From: Eubacteriaceae bacterium
Lineage (GTDB): Bacteria > Bacillota > Clostridia > Eubacteriales > Eubacteriaceae
NCBI GenBank assembly: GCA_012522805.1
Contig: JAAYJS010000019.1
Location: 1-64,000 of the forward strand
Length of the DNA: 64,000 nt
Direction of reading: 5' to 3'
Made by a program: the position numbers and the translations under genes. Of this stretch, positions 46,148-55,912 are shown piece by piece; position 1 is the first letter of the stretch; each line of letters opens with the position of its first letter. The notes under the pieces are model-generated. The model made no database searches, had not been told where the DNA came from, and was given only the letters and a program-made list of their open reading frames with translations.

Positions 46148-49100
46148 GTGTCAATTTTTAAACCTTTGTCGAATAAAAGTGTTAAAGAAGTAGAAGAATC
46201 TATATCGACCAAATGGGAAAAGATGGATTTGCTTCAAAAAACCATAGATAATCGAAAAGATCAAGAAAACTTTGTATTTTATGAAGGGCCGCCGACAGCC
46301 AACGGTAAGCCCGGTATTCATCACGTTTTGGCTAGAACTTTAAAAGATACGGTCTGTAAATACCACAGTATGAAGGGACGACGTGTCGTCCGAAAGGCCG
46401 GTTGGGATACCCACGGATTACCCGTCGAAATTGAAGTAGAAAAAATCTTAAACATCAGCAGTAAACCGGAAATTGAAGCCTATGGGATTGCCGAGTTTAA
46501 CGAGATGTGCAAACAATCGGTATTCAGCTACGAAAAATTGTGGCGTGAAATGAGTAACCGCATGGGTTATCTCATCGATATGGACGACCCCTACATTACC
46601 TTGGATAACGACTACATCGAGTCTGTTTGGTGGATACTCAACAAGTTTTTTAAAGAAGATTTTATTTATGAAGGGCATAAAATTTTGCCCTATTGTCCCA
46701 GATGTGGTACCGGTTTGGCCTCCCACGAAGTCGCCCAAGGTTATCAGGAAGATCAAAGCAACACCATTATCGTGGCATTTGAAAGAAAAGACGTCAAAGA
46801 ATACTTTTTAGCATGGACCACCACACCTTGGACTTTGGCCGCCAACGTCGCTTTGGCGGTACACCCCGAAGCCATTTATGCAAGAGTTAAAAGTGAGGGT
46901 GAAATTTATATTTGTGCAGCGGATTTGGTGCCTGAGCTATTGGGAGAAGATGCGGAAGTCATAGAAACCTTCGAAGGAAAAACCTTAGAAGGCATTCACT
47001 ACCATCAGCTGATGCCCTTTGTACCCAAACCGCCCAATAAAGACGCATTTTATGTTGTTTGCGCCGACTATGTCACCATCGACGAAGGAACGGGCTTGGT
47101 CCATACGGCCCCGGCATTCGGTGAAGATGACTACAAAACGGGCAAACAATACGACTTACCCGTGCTGCAACCCGTCGATGAGTCCGGTAAATACACAGAT
47201 ACCCCATGGAAAGGGCGCTTTGTCATGGAAGACGGTCTGGATTTAGACATTATTCAATGGCTGAGAGATGAGGGTAAGCTTTTCAAAAAAGAAAAAGTTG
47301 TGCATAACTACCCGCATTGCTGGCGTTGCAAAACCCCCTTGTTGTACTATGCAAAACCTTCTTGGTACATCGAAATGACCAAGATCAAAGATAAACTCAT
47401 CGCAAACAACAATGGTGTCAATTGGTTCCCGGATTTTGTGGGAGAAAAACGTTTTGGCAATTGGCTTGAAAATCTCAACGATTGGGCCATTTCCAGAAGC
47501 CGTTATTGGGGAACGCCTTTAAACATTTGGCGTTGCGACAACCCAAACTGCGAACATTTGGAATCGATAGCCTCCAGAAAAGAATTAAAAGAAAGAGCCA
47601 TCGAAGACATCGATGAAAACATCGAATTGCACCGCCCCTATGTGGACGATGTACACTTGACCTGTCCAAAATGTCAAAGCAGAATGACACGGGTGGAGGA
47701 TGTCATCGACTGTTGGTTTGACTCCGGTTCCATGCCCTTTGCACAATACCACTATCCCTTTGAAAATAAAGATACATTTGAGGACCAATTCCCGGCGGAC
47801 TTTGTCTGCGAAGGTATCGACCAAACCCGTGGATGGTTTTATTCCCTCATTGCGATTTCTACCTTTGTGACGGGTTTATCGCCCTATAGAAACGTCTTGG
47901 TCAACGATTTGATTTTAGATGCCAAAGGTCAGAAAATGAGTAAATCCAGGGGCAACACCGTAGACCCCTTTGAAATGTTTGACCGTTTCGGCGCCGATGC
48001 CTTGCGCTGGTATTTGCTCCATGTCTCTCCGGTGTGGTCGCCCACCCGTTTTGACACAGAGGGCATTCGGGAGATACAAAGCAAGTTTTTCAACACTTTG
48101 AAAAACACCTATGCCTTTTTTGTACTCTACGCCAACACAGATGAAATTGACCCGAGAAGTTTTAACGTTACATATCAGGATAGACCATTTATCGATCGTT
48201 GGATTTTGTCCAAACTCAACCACTTGGTCCAAACGGTGCGTTCGGAAATGGATCAATACGATTTGACCAAATCCGTTAGAGCCATTCAAAGTTTTATCAA
48301 CGAAGATCTATCCAATTGGTACATTCGCGTCAACAGACGCCGTTTCTGGAACAGCGAACTGAATGACGATAAAAAAGCTGTCTTCAACACCACTTACGAA
48401 GTGCTACACGTTTTGGCGAGATTATGCGCACCCTTTGCACCCTTTATTTCGGAGGAACTCTACACCGCATTAACCGGAGAAGACTCCGTCCATTTAAGTG
48501 ACTTTCCTGAAGTCGATGAAAGCTTATTGGATGATGCCATTGAAGGGCCCATGGATATGGTTCGAGATTTGGTCAGCTTAGGGCGAAGTGCCAGGGAAGA
48601 TGCACAAATTAAAGTGCGCCAACCCATCGGTAAAATTATTTTAGATCAGAAAAATAAAGATTATCTGGGAGACTTAACCGGACTGATCTTAGATGAATTG
48701 AACGTGAAGGAAATTGAATTCGACGCGGATTTAAAGGAATTCATCGATTACCAAATCAAACCTAATTTTAAAGTTGCCGGCCCGGCTTTGGGGAAAAATG
48801 TTAAATTGTTGGGTAAAGCCTTGGCACAAGCGGATGCAGCTAAGATGATCCAAGACTTGGAAGATGAAGGTTTTACAGAGATCGAAGTCGATGGCAACGT
48901 CTTAAAATTGACGCCGGATTTCTTAGATGTGCGTATTCAATCACAAAAGGGTTTCAATGTCCAAACGGCCAATAACCTCTTTGTTATCTTAGATACCACC
49001 CTGAACGAAGAACTGTTACAGGAAGGTTACGCCCGAGAGTTTATTTCTAAAATTCAACAAATGCGTAAAACCGCAGGATTAGAAATGATGGATCGCATTG

Positions 49101-49264
49101 AAATTTGCTATAATACAGACGAAACGGTAGAAGCCGCCATCAATACCCATCAAGACTTTATTATGAAAGAATGTTTGGCCAATTCTGTAGAAAAAACGGA
49201 TCGTACTTTAGAGGTCAGCGATTTAAACGGTCATGATACCGGTATCGGCATTGTCAAAGCTTAA
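46148..49264 (+). CDS. ileS: Isoleucyl-tRNA synthetase, long eukaryote-like form
   Basis: 1038 residues from GTG 46148. Class I motifs: PGIHHVLAR in place of HIGH near 56-60 and KMSKSRG near 598. The editing domain lies between them, with TTPWTLAANVAL. The C-terminal part (anticodon-binding and about 200 more residues) is longer than in the usual bacterial enzyme. The length and the HHVL variant fit the second IleRS type, which resembles eukaryotic enzymes and is commonly less sensitive to mupirocin; that last point is family knowledge, not seen here. Controlled by the T-box upstream. Confidence 0.95.
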   Translation: MSIFKPLSNKSVKEVEESISTKWEKMDLLQKTIDNRKDQENFVFYEGPPTANGKPGIHHVLARTLKDTVCKYHSMKGRRVVRKAGWDTHGLPVEIEVEKILNISSKPEIEAYGIAEFNEMCKQSVFSYEKLWREMSNRMGYLIDMDDPYITLDNDYIESVWWILNKFFKEDFIYEGHKILPYCPRCGTGLASHEVAQGYQEDQSNTIIVAFERKDVKEYFLAWTTTPWTLAANVALAVHPEAIYARVKSEGEIYICAADLVPELLGEDAEVIETFEGKTLEGIHYHQLMPFVPKPPNKDAFYVVCADYVTIDEGTGLVHTAPAFGEDDYKTGKQYDLPVLQPVDESGKYTDTPWKGRFVMEDGLDLDIIQWLRDEGKLFKKEKVVHNYPHCWRCKTPLLYYAKPSWYIEMTKIKDKLIANNNGVNWFPDFVGEKRFGNWLENLNDWAISRSRYWGTPLNIWRCDNPNCEHLESIASRKELKERAIEDIDENIELHRPYVDDVHLTCPKCQSRMTRVEDVIDCWFDSGSMPFAQYHYPFENKDTFEDQFPADFVCEGIDQTRGWFYSLIAISTFVTGLSPYRNVLVNDLILDAKGQKMSKSRGNTVDPFEMFDRFGADALRWYLLHVSPVWSPTRFDTEGIREIQSKFFNTLKNTYAFFVLYANTDEIDPRSFNVTYQDRPFIDRWILSKLNHLVQTVRSEMDQYDLTKSVRAIQSFINEDLSNWYIRVNRRRFWNSELNDDKKAVFNTTYEVLHVLARLCAPFAPFISEELYTALTGEDSVHLSDFPEVDESLLDDAIEGPMDMVRDLVSLGRSAREDAQIKVRQPIGKIILDQKNKDYLGDLTGLILDELNVKEIEFDADLKEFIDYQIKPNFKVAGPALGKNVKLLGKALAQADAAKMIQDLEDEGFTEIEVDGNVLKLTPDFLDVRIQSQKGFNVQTANNLFVILDTTLNEELLQEGYAREFISKIQQMRKTAGLEMMDRIEICYNTDETVEAAINTHQDFIMKECLANSVEKTDRTLEVSDLNGHDTGIGIVKA

Positions 49265-49286
49265 AACCATATTAGACTCAATAAAG

Positions 49287-49328
49287 AAAAACCTGTTAGT
49301 TGGTAAAAATATCATCTAACAGGTTTTT
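49287..49328 (+). terminator. Terminator after ileS
   Basis: AAAAACCTGTTAG pairs with CTAACAGGTTTTT around 16 bases. Confidence 0.9.
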
Positions 49329-49503
49329 AAAATTCTATCATATATTCTGTTTTATTTTTTGGCTAGGTAAAAACCCAAGGTGAATCTGCGCTCACTGAGC
49401 TGTAGGCAAACCATCTTCATGACTGATAAAAATCTTCGCAAGAACACACAATTGTGAGCAAGCTCCCAATGTGGTATGATTGCTCGGTTTTTGCACTTCA
49501 TAT

Positions 49504-49646
49504 AAGCCGTGCACCGTCGTGCGTGTCCTCACTCGCACACATTCAGTGTGCTCGTTTCGTACACGCCCCATAAAAACCTTTAAAAATAGCTCCCCTTGAA
49601 AGCAAGCTCTCAGATGGTGCTATTTTTTTCGGTTTTTGCACGGCTT
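49504..49646. repeat. Intergenic element bounded by 10-bp inverted repeats
   Basis: AAGCCGTGCA (49504-49513) and TGCACGGCTT (49637-49646) are perfect reverse complements. Within, AAAATAGC pairs with GCTATTTT near the right end. A 45-base stretch (AGCAAGCTC, then TTTTTGCAC) near 49461 recurs near 49602. CTCCCCTTGAAAGCAAGC is the reverse complement of a motif in the repeats at 32323 and 32569, allowing one or two changes. The 49329-49503 part holds no gene. Confidence 0.62.
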
Positions 49647-49648
49647 AG

Positions 49649-50380
49649 TTAGCGTTCAAATTCATCTTCTTTGTTTTCATGGAAAATGTCGTACATATCC
49701 CAGCCGTATTTTAAAGCGTCAATGGCGCGCAATGGGTTTTTAATCCATATCGCATCGTCAAAACTTTTTAGAACTTTTTCATCACCATAACCCCAAAGGG
49801 ATAATACGGGCAAGACACCGGCGTTTTTTGCGGTTTGATAATCCACAGAACTATCACCGACATAAATACAATCCTTAGGTTCCACACCCAATTGCTCCAT
49901 TACGTAAAACAAGGCGGTGGGGTCCGGCTTTCTGGGAAAGCAATCGCTTTGTCCAACAATGATCTTAAAAGGCCAATGAAAGAATAATTTTTCTATAATA
50001 TATTTTGCTGCATCATCGGGTTTGTTGGTTACGACAGCAAAGGGTATTTTTTGATAAGTTAAATATCGCAACAGATCTTCAATGCCTGGGTAGGCCTCGG
50101 TGTGGTTGACACATTGTCGGTTATAATAAGACATCATTAAATCCGTTATATCGTCAACAAAAGCATCGTCCTTCGGGTGGTCAGCCGGCAATGCACGTAT
50201 CATTAAGTTACGGACACCTCGGCCAATGAGTTTGCGCCCCTCTTCGTAGGAATGCGTGGGCAGCTGATGGTCTGTTAAAGCTTTATTGACAGCGTCAATC
50301 AGGTCTTCGATGGTGTCGGCCAGAGTGCCGTCTAAATCGAAAATCATCGCTTTGTATCGGTGTTTATAAACTTGTTTCAT
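49649..50380 (-). CDS. HAD-family phosphatase, phosphoglycolate phosphatase-like
   Basis: 243 residues from ATG 50380 with AAGGAG upstream. Motif I FDLDGTLADT, motif II VVTNKP, lysine RKPDPTAL and motif IV YVGDSSVDYQTAKNAG are all present, with a helical cap in between. This is the Gph/PpaX-type layout. The real substrate may be phosphoglycolate, pyrophosphate or another small phosphate ester. Confidence 0.9.
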   Translation of the reverse strand: MKQVYKHRYKAMIFDLDGTLADTIEDLIDAVNKALTDHQLPTHSYEEGRKLIGRGVRNLMIRALPADHPKDDAFVDDITDLMMSYYNRQCVNHTEAYPGIEDLLRYLTYQKIPFAVVTNKPDDAAKYIIEKLFFHWPFKIIVGQSDCFPRKPDPTALFYVMEQLGVEPKDCIYVGDSSVDYQTAKNAGVLPVLSLWGYGDEKVLKSFDDAIWIKNPLRAIDALKYGWDMYDIFHENKEDEFER

Positions 50381-50576
50381 ATTAGATTGCTCCTTTTTAG
50401 ATTGCACTTCACCTAAAAGATGTATCCGTCATTTTTATTATATCATATCGCAATAGGAATACGCAGCTATTCATGGTTTCGCCATCAACCGCTTTAGACA
50501 TCGTGATTTAAAAAGTGTATAATAAAAAGAGTTAATAGATCAAGAAGAGAGTTAAAGAGGTAAAGGTGAGGTAAAG

Positions 50577-51212
50577 ATGAAAAATTTGCTAGTAGCAAGA
50601 AAAAATAAAGCGATAGGCATTCTTAAAAAAATGGAAAAGCGCAATTTTATAGGTGTATACGTCGACACGAAGGAGGAAGCCCTCAAACAATTGATGGAAT
50701 GGGCACCTAAAGGTTCTTCTATTACCATGGGCGGTTCCATGTCTTTAAGTCAAATGGGTGTAACGCAAGAATTTTTAAATGAGCATTACGATTTTATAGA
50801 TCGAAACCTTGGCAATACCTTTGAGGAAAAAAGAGAACTCATTGCCAAAGGTATGCTGGCGGATACTTTTTTAACTTCCGTGAATGCCTTAACCCAAGAA
50901 GGCGAATTGGTTAACATCGATGGTGTAGGCAATCGCGTCGCCTTGATGGCATACGGACCTAGTCAAGTTGTCGTCGTAGCCGGGATGAATAAGGTGGAAA
51001 AAACATTAGAGGCAGCCATCGACAGGGCCCGCAACGTGGCAGCCCCGGCCAATACGGTACGACTCAATCTAAAAACGCCATGTTCTTCTATGGGGATATG
51101 CTTCGATTGCCACAGCGACGACTGTATCTGTGCCAGTACAGTCGTCACGAGGCACAGTAAATTTCCCGGACGGATCAAAGTCATTTTAGTTGGAGAAGAT
51201 TTAGGTTATTAA
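50577..51212 (+). CDS. LUD-domain protein (LutC/YkgG-like) with cysteine-rich end
   Basis: 211 residues. The LUD fold is seen from KNKAIGILKKMEKRNF through GGSMSLSQMG to VNIDGVGNRVALMAYGP and the MNKV segment. LUD proteins are linked to lactate utilisation and to anaerobic gene sets. The C-terminal part has CSSMGICFDCHSDDCICAS, five cysteines that could hold an iron-sulfur cluster, typical of the clostridial stand-alone form. No lutA or lutB neighbours. Confidence 0.88.
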   Translation: MKNLLVARKNKAIGILKKMEKRNFIGVYVDTKEEALKQLMEWAPKGSSITMGGSMSLSQMGVTQEFLNEHYDFIDRNLGNTFEEKRELIAKGMLADTFLTSVNALTQEGELVNIDGVGNRVALMAYGPSQVVVVAGMNKVEKTLEAAIDRARNVAAPANTVRLNLKTPCSSMGICFDCHSDDCICASTVVTRHSKFPGRIKVILVGEDLGY

Positions 51213-51272
51213 AAATCGAAAACCGACTGAGCTTTTAGCTGCCGGTAAAGGGTGAACAAAAATACACAACCT

Positions 51273-51298
51273 AAAAAGGACCCGAGGGTCCTTTTTTT
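51273..51298 (+). terminator. Terminator after the LUD gene
   Basis: AAAAAGGACCC pairs with GGGTCCTTTTTTT around GA. Confidence 0.92.
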
Positions 51299-51313
51299 AA
51301 TGTAAAGCATCCA

Positions 51314-52654
51314 TCACTTTCTGATACTCTTTAATAAAGACTGTAAATACATGAGGGTTAAAATTGCAACTGAAAACTCCGGTGTTAATTTTGAAATTAA
51401 ATTGCTGAGAAGCGTATCCCCCAAAGTGGTTTTTGCCCCGACATATAAGACATAAAAGGTGGTAAAATCCACGAGGGTACTGGGTTTAAAATCGACCGGT
51501 CCTTCTTTGAACACCTCGGCAATGGTCTTTTCATTTTTAATCACTTGCATGTGCATTTTGGTCAAGTTGTTTAATTTTTTTAGAATTTCAAGAATCAACC
51601 GGTCGGGTTCATAAATGGTAAGTCGTTGGATCCCCACACATCGAGCGGTAATATCGAGCATGTTTGCCAGCAAAGGCTCGTTTTTCGGATATCGACACAA
51701 GGTACACAATCTTTCAAAGGCTACACGCCTTTCCGCTTTGGTGTGATCGGGTTCCAAGTCCAGTAATCGCTCTACTTTTTGGCGTGCCGTATCATTTTCC
51801 AAAGGTTCCTTTATAAAGGCGTTAAACCTTTTGTACAAGGGATGGGGTTGATTGAAATCCACATAATAGTGTTTGCCGTGCAAATATTTAAAGGTGCGCA
51901 GCGTATCCAAATAACCCATGGTAATATTTCGGGCAATGATGTCTCTGTTGAACTCCAAGGTTAATCCTAAAAACTCCGAATTATTGATGACAGTCAATTG
52001 ACTATTATGTTCTTTGATTTTTTGTCTAAGCCCGAAGGAAGGAAACTCAACGGCAATAATGTCTTTGCAATTTTGTTTTAACAAAAGGTTGATGGGAACG
52101 TTGTCGTAAAAGGCACCGTCTATATAGGTGGCGCCGTCTATTTCCGGCAGTTTGAATATTGGCAATGCAGCGGAAGCCATTAAATAATCGTGAAGTCTGC
52201 CCTCTGGAATATCCTCTATCATCAACTCCACCGGTTTAAAGGTTTTTAAATTAACCGTCACCAAACCCAATCGAATGGGCGAGTTGCGAATTTTATCTTC
52301 GTCCAGCAACCTGACGAGGTTGCTGCGCAAGGGTGAGACATCCAGACCACCGTCGAAGATGTCCTTAATAAAATCCAGTTGTAGGGTGACGTTGGATGTC
52401 AAGGTCCCTTTGTTGATATACTTGGACATCATCGAACTGTTTAAGGCAATGACATCATTGATGGTTAATTGTTCCCAAAAATCTAAGGCGGTCTCATAAT
52501 CGTTTTGTGCAATCGCCGCCGCGTTGATCGCACCTACGGAAGTACCGACAACGGTATGGATCGGTATGTTTTTTTCTCTAAGAGCTTTCCAAACTCCAAT
52601 TTCAAAAGCACCTTTTGTGCCGCCGCCACTTAAAACCAATCCTTTTCCATTCAT
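51314..52654 (-). CDS. Patatin-like phospholipase family protein
   Basis: 446 residues. The N-terminal patatin domain (about 1-260) has the oxyanion loop GGGTKGAFEIG, the nucleophile elbow GTSVGA and the catalytic aspartate in YIDGAFYDN. The C-terminal 180 residues have no recognised motif and are predicted helical. No signal peptide, so cytoplasmic lipid or acyl hydrolysis. It follows murC with eight bases between, and may share its transcript. Confidence 0.92.
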   Translation of the reverse strand: MNGKGLVLSGGGTKGAFEIGVWKALREKNIPIHTVVGTSVGAINAAAIAQNDYETALDFWEQLTINDVIALNSSMMSKYINKGTLTSNVTLQLDFIKDIFDGGLDVSPLRSNLVRLLDEDKIRNSPIRLGLVTVNLKTFKPVELMIEDIPEGRLHDYLMASAALPIFKLPEIDGATYIDGAFYDNVPINLLLKQNCKDIIAVEFPSFGLRQKIKEHNSQLTVINNSEFLGLTLEFNRDIIARNITMGYLDTLRTFKYLHGKHYYVDFNQPHPLYKRFNAFIKEPLENDTARQKVERLLDLEPDHTKAERRVAFERLCTLCRYPKNEPLLANMLDITARCVGIQRLTIYEPDRLILEILKKLNNLTKMHMQVIKNEKTIAEVFKEGPVDFKPSTLVDFTTFYVLYVGAKTTLGDTLLSNLISKLTPEFSVAILTLMYLQSLLKSIRK

Positions 52655-52662
52655 TTAATAGG

Positions 52663-54087
52663 CTACTCTCCTTTGGTTTCTTTTTCTTTTAAAACCTCCA
52701 CTAATCGATAAGCTACTTGATTGATGTTGTAGGCACCCGCCACTAAAACCAAGTCGCCTTCTTCTACATTATCGGCTAAAAACTTGACAATGGTATCAAA
52801 CTTTGAAAAAACAACGGTGGGTGTCTGATATTTAGCTTTGATGCGTTTGGCGATGTCTTCGGAATAAATATCCCATTTGTTTTCTTCTCTATCGGAGGAG
52901 ATATCGTTCAAAATTAGAAAATCTGCTTGGGCCAACGAATCTACAAAACCGTCCAGCAAATAGTAGGTTCTGGAATAAATATAGGGTTGGAAAACAACCC
53001 AAAGCTTTCGGTGTTTGTGGTTGCGACAAGCTTCGATGACTACTTTTAGTTCCGTCGGATGGTGGGCATAATCTTCGTAAATATTCACACCATTTGCTTC
53101 ACCACAAAACTGAAAACGTCTCTTAGCACCTCCAAAATCTTTTAAAGAATTTTGGATGGACGCTAAAGGAACCTTGTAATAGTCGCAACAAGCAATGCAG
53201 GCTAAAGCATTTAAAATGTTGTAATTTCCCGGAACTTTTAATGTAAAAGAACCGTATAGTTGGTTATCTTTATAGGCATTAAATTTCGGATTGCCTTGGT
53301 CGTCAAAGATTATGCCATCGGCTCGCCATTTATTTTTTTTATCAAAACCGTAGGTCCAGATAGGTGTGGTGATACCCTGAATGGCATCTAAAACATCTTG
53401 GGAATCGCCCCAAGCGATGATCAAGCCCGACTCCGGAACGATAGATGCAAATTTCTTAAAGGAAGCCTGAATTTGAGGCAGCCCTTCAGTAAAATAGTCT
53501 AAGTGCTCCGCTTCAATATTGGTGATGATGGCAACCTGGTGTTGGGTTTCCAAAAAAGAATCGACATATTCGCAGGACTCCACAATAAAATAATCGCTTT
53601 CGCCAAGTCGTGCATTGCTTTTAAGCGCGTCTATTCTACTGCCTATGCTGATGCTGGGATCGTATCCTGCTTGTAACATCACGGTACCGATCATTGATGA
53701 TGTGGTTGTTTTCCCATGGGTTCCGGCTACACCGATGGTTTGAGGAAACACCTTGGAGAGCAACCCTAAATAGTGGGAACGCTCAACTTGTGGAATACCC
53801 AAAATTTTCGCTTGTTGTCTTTCCGGGTTATCTTCATGAATAGCGGCTGAGTAAACGACCAAACCGATTCCTGTATGAATTTGATTGCTATGGTGTCCTT
53901 TATGTACCAAGGCACCAAGTTTTTGTAGCTTTCTGGTATAGTCCGACTCATTGATATCAGATCCTTCGACACGAAAGCCTTGACCAATGGCCATTTCAGC
54001 TAAACCGCTTAAACTACTGCCGCCTATTCCAATAAAATAGATCACTTCTATGGGTTGACGGTATTCTGCTTTTAAAAACTCTCTCAT
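52663..54087 (-). CDS. murC: UDP-N-acetylmuramate--L-alanine ligase
   Basis: 474 residues from ATG 54087 behind GGGAGG; an in-frame earlier start lacks a site. First amino-acid addition in peptidoglycan synthesis. Seen: FIGIGGSSLSGLAEMA at the N-terminal UDP-binding domain, the ATP loop GVAGTHGKTTTSSM, NIEAEHLDYF, and EDYAHHPTE in the ligase domain. Length and motifs fit MurC, not Mpl. Confidence 0.93.
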   Translation of the reverse strand: MREFLKAEYRQPIEVIYFIGIGGSSLSGLAEMAIGQGFRVEGSDINESDYTRKLQKLGALVHKGHHSNQIHTGIGLVVYSAAIHEDNPERQQAKILGIPQVERSHYLGLLSKVFPQTIGVAGTHGKTTTSSMIGTVMLQAGYDPSISIGSRIDALKSNARLGESDYFIVESCEYVDSFLETQHQVAIITNIEAEHLDYFTEGLPQIQASFKKFASIVPESGLIIAWGDSQDVLDAIQGITTPIWTYGFDKKNKWRADGIIFDDQGNPKFNAYKDNQLYGSFTLKVPGNYNILNALACIACCDYYKVPLASIQNSLKDFGGAKRRFQFCGEANGVNIYEDYAHHPTELKVVIEACRNHKHRKLWVVFQPYIYSRTYYLLDGFVDSLAQADFLILNDISSDREENKWDIYSEDIAKRIKAKYQTPTVVFSKFDTIVKFLADNVEEGDLVLVAGAYNINQVAYRLVEVLKEKETKGE

Positions 54088-54422
54088 TATCAACCTCCCT
54101 GTTGATAGTCCTATTATATATCGACTGATATCCCAGCACAAGGGTTTGCGGTAGTGGTTAAATTTTGAATAAGATTTTGTTTCCTTTTATGAGACACTTT
54201 ATCATATGAAGAAAACGAGTTTTACATATCCTCAAAGATAAAACTTCTAAATTGTCATATACATGGTTAGAAGTCTCTTAGCGTTATTGAAATACTTAAG
54301 GTAGTTCTGCTAAAATAATATATCCGATCAATATCATACGATATGGTAAAAGCTGTATGCAAAGGTGTTGTGAGGGGAAATAATGGTATAAAAAAACACA
54401 TAAAGTAAAGTATCTGAAAGGC
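54088..54422. other. Gene-free stretch upstream of murC
   Basis: Holds the murC promoter side and an eight-base pair ACTTCTAA/TTAGAAGT (54242-54274) that may be a small hairpin. Nothing else seen. Confidence 0.5.
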
Positions 54423-54497
54423 TGGCACCCCCGGCGGGAATCGAACCCACAATTGTCCCTTAGGAGGGGACCGTTATATCCATTTAACTACAGGGGC
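54423..54497 (-). tRNA. tRNA-Arg (anticodon CCT)
   Basis: Acceptor GCCCCTG with CGGGGGT, anticodon stem GTCCC/GGGAC enclosing CTCCTAA, T arm GTGGG-TTCGATT-CCCGC, encoded CCA. Reads AGG. Confidence 0.92.
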
Positions 54498-54548
54498 TTA
54501 TGGATGCTAGAATAGCACAATCGAAACTTAAAATCAATGGAGATATTG

Positions 54549-54734
54549 ATGATGGAAAACTGGCAAAAGCACCTTATACTTTTCGGCTTGTTAGTTGTAG
54601 CTGCGCTGATAATGCCGATCTTTGTGACCGGATTGAGTCTGGTTCTCTCTCCTTTCATCGATCCTATATGGATCATTTTAGTTGTATTCATCGTGACAGT
54701 CCTAATAGCTTATAGAAATCGGGAGGACGAATGA
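54549..54734 (+). CDS. Small two-helix membrane protein
   Basis: 61 residues from ATG 54549 with GGAG six bases upstream. Two hydrophobic stretches (about 10-30 and 33-52) and a charged end YRNREDE. No family recognised. It lies on the opposite strand, 51 bases beyond the 5' end of tRNA-Arg, and before the OsmC pair. Confidence 0.65.
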   Translation: MMENWQKHLILFGLLVVAALIMPIFVTGLSLVLSPFIDPIWIILVVFIVTVLIAYRNREDE

Positions 54735-54866
54735 CGTATGAGTCACAGCCCTGAGAATTGACTAAAAACCTAGGAATGATATAATAAAGTTGCTAGGTAT
54801 TATATAAATGAACATGTTTTGTAATTTTATTTCATCATTGCTGAAGCAATGAGAAAGGATGATTCT

Positions 54867-55312
54867 ATGGCAGATATGAATTTTAAAGCTACGGTTCAAG
54901 TAGGCAAAGGTGAAGGCTTACAGATGACCTGTAAAGCTCGAGATTTCGAATTATTATTGGATGAACCCCCGGAATTAGGCGGTTCCGATACCGGCATGAC
55001 TCCAGTAGAGGCATTACTCAGTGCTTTGGGGGCTGTAAAGGGATCATTGCAAAACTTATTGCAGAAAAATTCAGAGTGGAATTTTCTGATTTGACTGTAG
55101 AAGTTGAAGGCGTATTGGATCCGGACGGATTGGCTGGCGTAGAAGGTGTTAAAATTGGTTTTTCAAAGATCAAAACCCATTATCATTTTACAAGCAACAA
55201 CACCAAAAAAGAAATCGCACGTCTGATCGATTATATTGAAAGTCATTGTCCGGTAATGGATTCTATGATCAGTGCACCGGAGTTTACCCACGAAGTTCAC
55301 ATTCAACAATAG
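54867..55312 (+). pseudogene. OsmC-family peroxiredoxin-like gene with a frameshift
   Basis: Two consecutive frames together give a complete OsmC/Ohr-family protein: residues to SALG in frame one, then KLIAEKF, SDLTVEVEGVLDPDG and HCPVMDSMI in the next. The break falls in the five-G run at 55028-55032. One further G would restore GGCKG with the catalytic cysteine and join both parts. The intact paralogue is 87 bases downstream. It may be a real inactivation, a homopolymer sequencing error, or slippage. ATG 54867 follows AAGGAT. Confidence 0.88.
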
Positions 55313-55398
55313 TAGACAATCACTGAAATTTTACACTGATCACAAATTTTAGGTTCTAGGCTTTCATGCTAAATCACTCAACAGAAAGAGGTAATGAA

Positions 55399-55842
55399 AT
55401 GGCTAAATTCACAAGTAAATTGGTTGTAGAATTTAAAAACGACACAGCGGTTAACTGCAAAACTGAAGAGCATTCCTTTGTCTTAGATGAACATAAGGAT
55501 GACGGTTCCAGTATTGCCATGTCTCCGGGGGAGGCTATGCTCGCTTCTCTCGGTGCATGTAAAGCTATGGTTGTCAAAAGCGTTGCTGAAAAAATGCACT
55601 TAGCTATCGATCATATTCAAGTAGAAATAGAAGGAACCATCGACCCGGATGGTTTTATGGGTCTCAATAAAGATGCAAAAATCGGTTTTTCTGACATCAA
55701 AACGCATTACTATTTGGATACGAAAGAGTCGAAAGATAAAATCGATAAAATGATTGAATATGCAGAAGATCATTGTCCTGTCATGGACACTATGGTGAAT
55801 CCCGCTGAGTTTACCCACGAAATTCACATCAACGAAAAATAA
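55399..55842 (+). CDS. OsmC-family protein
   Basis: 147 residues from ATG 55399 with AGAGGT upstream. Family motifs: MLASLGACKAM with the first conserved cysteine and HCPVMDTM with the second, giving the peroxide-reducing cysteine pair. OsmC/Ohr proteins reduce organic hydroperoxides with lipoyl or thiol reductants. A paralogue of the frameshifted gene upstream. Confidence 0.92.
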   Translation: MAKFTSKLVVEFKNDTAVNCKTEEHSFVLDEHKDDGSSIAMSPGEAMLASLGACKAMVVKSVAEKMHLAIDHIQVEIEGTIDPDGFMGLNKDAKIGFSDIKTHYYLDTKESKDKIDKMIEYAEDHCPVMDTMVNPAEFTHEIHINEK

Positions 55843-55912
55843 AAATCATATTATAAAGGCTCAGGTCTTTCTCCCAAGCGCTAAAAAAAGATTAGTTTAG
55901 TTGTTTTTTGAC

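Noticed and set aside
54867-55312. Programmed frameshift in the first OsmC gene
   Set aside because: No slippery heptamer of the A AAA AAG type, and the family is not known to use recoding; a G-run length change explains it more simply.
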